DNA from: Pseudorhodoferax soli
GTDB taxonomy: Bacteria > Pseudomonadota > Gammaproteobacteria > Burkholderiales > Burkholderiaceae_C
Length of the DNA stretch: 64,000 nt
Assembly (NCBI RefSeq): GCF_003337555.1
Contig: NZ_QPJK01000003.1
Coordinates: 550,115 to 614,114, forward strand
Direction of reading: 5' to 3'
Shown here piece after piece: positions 60,058 to 64,000 of the stretch (position 1 is the first letter of the stretch; every line of letters begins with the position of its first letter). Below the pieces are notes generated by a model. The model worked only from the letters and a program-made list of their open reading frames with translations, was not told the origin of the DNA and did not search any database. Both the position numbers and the translations under genes were made by a program.

Positions 60058-61884
60058 ATGGAATTCATCACCACCAACTTCGCCCCGATCATGTTCGCGG
60101 GGCTGATCTGTTTTCTGCTGCTGGGCTTTCCAGTGGCATTCAGCCTGGGCGCCTGCGGGCTGAGCTTCGGCATCATCGGCATCGAGCTCGGGGTGTTCCC
60201 GGCCTCGGTGCTGGCCTGGCTGCCGCAGCGCCTGATCGGGATCATGGCCAACGACACGCTGCTGGCCGTGCCCTTCTTCACGCTGATGGGCCTGATCCTG
60301 GAGCGCAGCGGCATGGCCGAGGACCTGCTCGACACCGTCGGCCAGGTGTTCGGCCCCATGCGCGGGGGCCTGGCGCTGGCCGTGGTCTTCGTCGGCGCAC
60401 TGCTGGCGGCCACCACCGGTGTGGTGGCGGCCTCCGTGATCTCCATGGGCCTGATCTCGCTGCCCATCATGCTGCGCTATGGCTACGACCGGAAGTTCAC
60501 CAGCGGCGTGATCGCAGCCTCGGGCACGTTGGCGCAGATCATCCCGCCCTCGCTGGTGCTGATCATCATGGCCGACCAGCTCGGCCGCAGCGTGGGCGAC
60601 ATGTACAAGGGGGCGTTCGTGCCGGCCTTCATGCTGGTGGGCTGCTATGTGCTCTACATCGCCGCGCTGGCCATCTTCAAGCCGGCCAGCGTGCCGGCCC
60701 TGCCGCCCGAGGCGCGCATCTACCGCGAGCCGAACGGCAGCGGCGGCTACCCCTCTCTGCTGGCGCTGGCGGTCATCTCCTTCCTGGTGTCGATGCTGCT
60801 GGCGCGCCACATGCCCGAGGTGCACAGCTGGTGGCTGAACAAGGAGGTCACCTCCGTCGCCACCGACGAGAAGGTCGTGGTCGCCATGTGCGGCGGTGCC
60901 ATGGTGGCGCTGCTGATCGCGCTGCTGAACAAGTTCATCGGCCTCGGCCTGCTCTCGCGCCTGGCCGAGCGCGTGACCTTCGTGCTGATCCCGCCGCTGC
61001 TGCTGATCTTCCTGGTGCTGGGCACGATCTTCCTGGGCGTGGCCACGCCGACCGAGGGCGGCGCCATGGGTGCCATGGGCGCCATCGTCATGGCCTGGAT
61101 GCGCGGCAGGCTCGGCCTGGCGCTGCTCAAGCAGGCGCTCGCCAGCACCACCAAGCTGGGCAGCTTCGTGATGTTCATCCTGATCGGCGCCACTGTGTTC
61201 GGCCTGGTGTTCCAGGCCGCGGACGGCCCGATCTGGGTCGAGCACCTGCTGGCCAGCCTGCCGGGTGGACAGATCGGGTTCCTGATCTTCGTGAACCTGC
61301 TGGTGTTCTTCCTGGCGTTCTTCCTGGACTACTTCGAGTTGTCCTTCATCGTCGTGCCGCTGCTCGCACCGGTGGCCAACAAGTTGGGCATCGACCTGAT
61401 CTGGTTCGGCGTGCTGCTGGCCATGACCATGCAGACCTCGTTCATGCACCCGCCGTTCGGCTTCGCGCTGTTCTTCCTGCGTTCGGTGGCGCCGGACAAG
61501 CCCTATGTGGACCGCGTGACCAAGAAGGTCATGGACCCGGTCACGACCATGCAGATCTACAAGGGCGCGATTCCCTTCCTGTTCATCCAGCTGTTCATGG
61601 TGGGCGTGATGATCGCCTTCCCGAACCTGGTCACGGGCAGCCTGGACAAGGTGCAGAGCTATGACCTCAAGGCCGTCGGCGAACAGATGCGCCAAGGGCT
61701 GCAGCCCGAAAGCGGCGGCGAAGGCTACGGCGCCGATGGCGGCTACGGCGCCGACGAGAAGCCGGCAGAGCCCGAGGGCGGCGCATCCGCGCCGGCCGTG
61801 CCGGCACCCGAGGCGGCCCCTGCCGCCGCCGACGACGACCCGATGAAGGCCATGCAGGACGCGCTCAAGCAGCAAAAGCCCTGA
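60058..61884 (+). CDS. TRAP transporter large permease (DctM type) with C-terminal extension
   Basis: The product is 608 residues, well above the usual 430 for DctM. Core features are LLGFPVAFSLGACGLSFGII, LLAATTGVVAASVISMGLISLP and IIPPSLVLIIMADQLGRSVGD. The extra length lies in a central loop (about 215-300, with additional helices) and a C-terminal Gly/Ala/Pro-rich tail with a GYGAD repeat. Such enlarged DctM proteins occur with keto-acid and aromatic-acid TRAP systems. It ends just before a bidirectional terminator. Confidence 0.93.
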   Translation: MEFITTNFAPIMFAGLICFLLLGFPVAFSLGACGLSFGIIGIELGVFPASVLAWLPQRLIGIMANDTLLAVPFFTLMGLILERSGMAEDLLDTVGQVFGPMRGGLALAVVFVGALLAATTGVVAASVISMGLISLPIMLRYGYDRKFTSGVIAASGTLAQIIPPSLVLIIMADQLGRSVGDMYKGAFVPAFMLVGCYVLYIAALAIFKPASVPALPPEARIYREPNGSGGYPSLLALAVISFLVSMLLARHMPEVHSWWLNKEVTSVATDEKVVVAMCGGAMVALLIALLNKFIGLGLLSRLAERVTFVLIPPLLLIFLVLGTIFLGVATPTEGGAMGAMGAIVMAWMRGRLGLALLKQALASTTKLGSFVMFILIGATVFGLVFQAADGPIWVEHLLASLPGGQIGFLIFVNLLVFFLAFFLDYFELSFIVVPLLAPVANKLGIDLIWFGVLLAMTMQTSFMHPPFGFALFFLRSVAPDKPYVDRVTKKVMDPVTTMQIYKGAIPFLFIQLFMVGVMIAFPNLVTGSLDKVQSYDLKAVGEQMRQGLQPESGGEGYGADGGYGADEKPAEPEGGASAPAVPAPEAAPAAADDDPMKAMQDALKQQKP

Positions 61885-61898
61885 GCTGCCTCACCATG

Positions 61899-61934
61899 AA
61901 AAAAGCCCCGCGGCGTGCGCCGCGGGGCTTTTTT
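61899..61934. terminator. Bidirectional rho-independent terminator
   Basis: AAAAAAGCCCCGCGGCG and its perfect reverse complement CGCCGCGGGGCTTTTTT are separated by only two bases. This gives an 11-bp GC-rich stem flanked by A and U runs. It lies between the convergent TRAP permease and TRAP binding-protein genes and will stop transcription from both sides. Confidence 0.95.
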
Positions 61935-61949
61935 CTTCGGGCCTGAAGA

Positions 61950-63032
61950 TCAGATCTTCACGCCGTTCATGTACTGGTTGAACGGGAACTCGGAGAAGCG
62001 GTTCCACAGGATCTGGTCGCGCTGGAAGGCACGCATGTCCTGGTGGATCTTCTTGAACTCGGGCGACTTGGCCTCGTGCTCGGCGAACACTTCCATGCAG
62101 GACTTGAAGCCGGCATCGATCACGGCCTTGGGGAAGGCCATGAGCTTGGTGCCTTCGGCCACGAGCTTCTTGATCGCGATCGGGTTGAAGGCGTCGTACT
62201 TGGCCGTCATGTCGGTCGCGGCCACCTTGCAGGCGGCGTCCAGGATGGCCTTGTTCTCGTCGGACAGCGCGTTGTACTTCTTCACGTTGATGAAGAATTC
62301 CAGGTCGGCGCCGCCTTCCCACCAGCCGGGGTAGTAGTAGTAAGGCGCGACCTTGTTGAAGCCCAGCTTCGCATCGTCGTAAGGACCGACGAATTCGGCC
62401 GCATCCAGCGTGCCCTTTTCCAGCGCCTGGTACACGTCGCCGGCCGGCATGTTCTGCGAGACCACGCCCAGCTTGGCCATGCCTTCGCCGAACACGCCGC
62501 CGCCCATGCGCATCTTCAGGCCCTTGAGGTCGGCCGCGGTCTTGATCTCCTTGCGGTACCAGCCGCCCATTTGCGTGCCGGTGTTGCCGGCGCTGGCCGT
62601 CTTGAAGTTGTACTGCGCGAAGAAGGCGTCCAGCAGCTTGCGGCCGTTGCCGTGGTCCTTCCACGAGGTGTTCTGGCGCGTCGTCAGGCCGAAGGGCACG
62701 GCGCAGCTGAACGCGAAGATCGGGTCCTTGCCGGTGAAGTAGTAGGCCGCGCTCTGGGCCATCTCGATGTTGTCGCCCTGCAGCGCATCGACCACACCGA
62801 ATGCAGGCATCAGTTCGCCGGCCGGATGCACGGAGATCTCGAACTTGCCGCCCGACAGTGCCTTGACCGTCTTGGACAGCATTTCGGCGCTGCCGAAGAT
62901 GGTGTCCAGCGAGCGCGGGAAGCTCGAAGCCAGGCGCCAACGCACTGCGGCCTGGGCGTGCACAGCCGGCGCGATGCCCGTGGCCAGCACACCGGCGATG
63001 CCAGCATTCTTGATGACGGAACGACGATCCAT
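61950..63032 (-). CDS. TRAP transporter solute-binding protein (TakP-like DctP family)
   Basis: The product is 360 residues. The Tat-like or Sec N-terminus MDRRSVIKNAGIAGVLATG, with cleavage near VHAQA, is followed by a DctP fold of the alpha-keto-acid (TakP) subgroup (WRLASSFPRSLDTIFGSAE, MRMGGGVFGEGMAKLG, GPYDDAKLGFNKVAPYYYYP). It probably delivers a 2-oxo or related acid to the DctQM pair at 59.4 kb, although it is convergent to that pair and has its own promoter. The Shine-Dalgarno GGAGAG precedes ATG 63032. Confidence 0.92.
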   Translation of the reverse strand: MDRRSVIKNAGIAGVLATGIAPAVHAQAAVRWRLASSFPRSLDTIFGSAEMLSKTVKALSGGKFEISVHPAGELMPAFGVVDALQGDNIEMAQSAAYYFTGKDPIFAFSCAVPFGLTTRQNTSWKDHGNGRKLLDAFFAQYNFKTASAGNTGTQMGGWYRKEIKTAADLKGLKMRMGGGVFGEGMAKLGVVSQNMPAGDVYQALEKGTLDAAEFVGPYDDAKLGFNKVAPYYYYPGWWEGGADLEFFINVKKYNALSDENKAILDAACKVAATDMTAKYDAFNPIAIKKLVAEGTKLMAFPKAVIDAGFKSCMEVFAEHEAKSPEFKKIHQDMRAFQRDQILWNRFSEFPFNQYMNGVKI

Positions 63033-63117
63033 TGAAAAGCTCTCCGAAGAATCAACAAAAGAAAAACCCGCTTCCCTTTTGGAGAAACGGGGACCAGAGG
63101 TCGGCGCCGATTGTAGA

Positions 63118-63136
63118 AAGCGGTTACAAGCCGCTT
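63118..63136 (-). terminator. Weak hairpin after dxs
   Basis: On the minus strand AAGCGG-CTTGTAA-CCGCTT, followed by TCT, forms a 6-bp stem with a 7-base loop 28 bp after the dxs stop. The U-run is short, so it is at best a weak terminator. Confidence 0.35.
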
Positions 63137-63164
63137 CTTGCGGGTTTACCCCTGAACGAGGGCT

Positions 63165-64000
63165 TCACGCCACGAGCTTGAGGGCCGCCTGGGCCTGCTC
63201 GACGAGAGAAGGAAAGCGCGCCTCGATCGCCTTGGCGATGCCCGGCGCATCGAGGCCTTGCAAGGCCAGCAGCTTGGCCGGGTCGCCATGCTCGATGAAG
63301 CGGTCCGGCAGGCCCAGCTGCAGCAAGGGCTTGGCCACGCCTGCAGCAGCCAGTGCCTCGGCCACGGCACTGCCGGCACCGCCCATGATGGCGCCCTCCT
63401 CCACCGTGACCAGCGCGTCGTGCTCGGCCGCGACCTGCAGCAGCAGCGCGGTGTCCAGCGGCTTGACCCAGCGCATGTTGACCACCGCGGCGTTGAGCCG
63501 CTCGGCCGCTTCCAGTGCGGGATACAGCAAGGTACCGAAGGCCAGGATGGCGATGCGCCGGCCGGCGGCCGGCCGCTGCGCCTGGCGCCGCACCTCGCCC
63601 TTGCCATAGGGCAAGGGCTGCAGGTCGGTGGCCACGCTGGCACCGACACCGGCACCGCGCGGATAGCGCACCGCCACCGGATGCTCCTGCGCGAAGGCGG
63701 TGCTGAGCAGGCCGCGGCATTCGGCTTCATCGGCCGGACAGGCGATCGCCATGTTCGGGATGCAGCGCAGGAACGGGATGTCGTAGGCCCCCGCGTGCGT
63801 GGCGCCGTCGGCGCCAACGAGGCCGGCGCGGTCCAGCGCGAACACCACGGGCAGGTTCTGCAGCGCCACGTCGTGGATCAGCTGGTCGTAGGCGCGCTGC
63901 AGGAAGGTCGAGTAGATCGCCACCACGGGCTTGAGTCCCTGCGTGGCCAGGCCCGCGGCGAAGGTAACGGCATGCTGCTCGGCGATGCCGACGTCGTAGT
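63165..64000 (-). CDS. dxs: 1-deoxy-D-xylulose-5-phosphate synthase, C-terminal part (cut by window edge)
   Basis: The visible 277 or so residues cover the pyrimidine-binding and C-terminal transketolase domains. [17 protein letters not shown] at the right edge contains the catalytic Glu. [18 protein letters not shown] and [11 protein letters not shown] follow, with a C-terminal domain from about [23 protein letters not shown] condenses pyruvate and glyceraldehyde-3-phosphate, the first step of the MEP isoprenoid pathway. The N-terminal half lies beyond position 64000. The TGA stop is at 63165. Confidence 0.96.
   Translation of the reverse strand, partial: YDVGIAEQHAVTFAAGLATQGLKPVVAIYSTFLQRAYDQLIHDVALQNLPVVFALDRAGLVGADGATHAGAYDIPFLRCIPNMAIACPADEAECRGLLSTAFAQEHPVAVRYPRGAGVGASVATDLQPLPYGKGEVRRQAQRPAAGRRIAILAFGTLLYPALEAAERLNAAVVNMRWVKPLDTALLLQVAAEHDALVTVEEGAIMGGAGSAVAEALAAAGVAKPLLQLGLPDRFIEHGDPAKLLALQGLDAPGIAKAIEARFPSLVEQAQAALKLVA

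Overview
The window is GC-rich throughout, with dense genes, short intergenic gaps and many ATGA or TGATG stop/start overlaps. Gene content points to a betaproteobacterium of the Burkholderiales, most likely Comamonadaceae (Variovorax/Ramlibacter/Acidovorax type). The indicators are a homodimeric-E1 pyruvate dehydrogenase operon (aceE-aceF-lpdA), a complete class I PHB operon, an mtl polyol ABC operon, a cox-type molybdenum hydroxylase cluster and several TRAP transporters. The genus is inference. I saw no rRNA, tRNA, CRISPR array, transposase or phage gene.

Layout. 1-10.5 kb: mixed housekeeping and transport genes. These are the tail of an unknown gene, a YgiQ radical SAM protein, a degenerate HD-GYP protein, a 219-bp imperfect inverted-repeat element, an MFS carrier, an MscS channel, a MarR-GNAT fusion with a palindrome over its start codon, 3-hydroxybutyrate dehydrogenase and acetoacetate decarboxylase, and a split chromate transporter whose halves are separated by a 13-bp direct repeat and a 38-codon mini-ORF. 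10.8-27 kb: an unbroken plus-strand run of eleven genes with gaps of 4-46 bp. It holds aceE, aceF, lpdA, an alpha/beta hydrolase, malic enzyme, the C4-dicarboxylate carrier dctA, a type II NADH dehydrogenase, phaC, phaA, phaB and a PHA-linked helical protein. It is followed by dctB-dctD, a two-component system for C4-dicarboxylates. Together these lead from imported C4-dicarboxylates to pyruvate, acetyl-CoA and polyhydroxybutyrate.

30.2-39.8 kb: a minus-strand polyol operon matching the mtlEFGK-D-Z-R-Y set (binding protein, two permeases, ATPase, polyol dehydrogenase, fructokinase, AraC regulator, xylulokinase). The queuosine gene queC is joined to its 3' end by an ATGA overlap. 40-41.1 kb: a sirtuin and an 82-residue protein. 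41.1-48.7 kb: a minus-strand cox-like cluster. It has structural genes coxS-coxL-coxM, then a rho-independent terminator, then moxR/coxD, coxE, coxG and xdhC/coxI. CoxL carries the form II motif AYRGAGR, so the substrate is unlikely to be CO. A GAF plus Fis-type HTH regulator lies divergently.

50-57.4 kb: an acid-sugar catabolic cluster. It has a PGDH_C-family oxidoreductase (apnO-like), an orphan TRAP binding protein, a RuBisCO-like protein, a DUF1537 kinase and a FadR-type regulator. A tartrate/isopropylmalate-type dehydrogenase and a beta-hydroxyacid dehydrogenase follow. The set resembles the D-apionate/3-oxo-isoapionate route. 57.5-64 kb: a secreted DUF2059-like protein, an EgtB/SUMF1-type protein lacking one predicted iron-ligand histidine, a TRAP permease pair convergent with its likely binding protein across a strong bidirectional terminator, and the 3' part of dxs, which runs off the window end.
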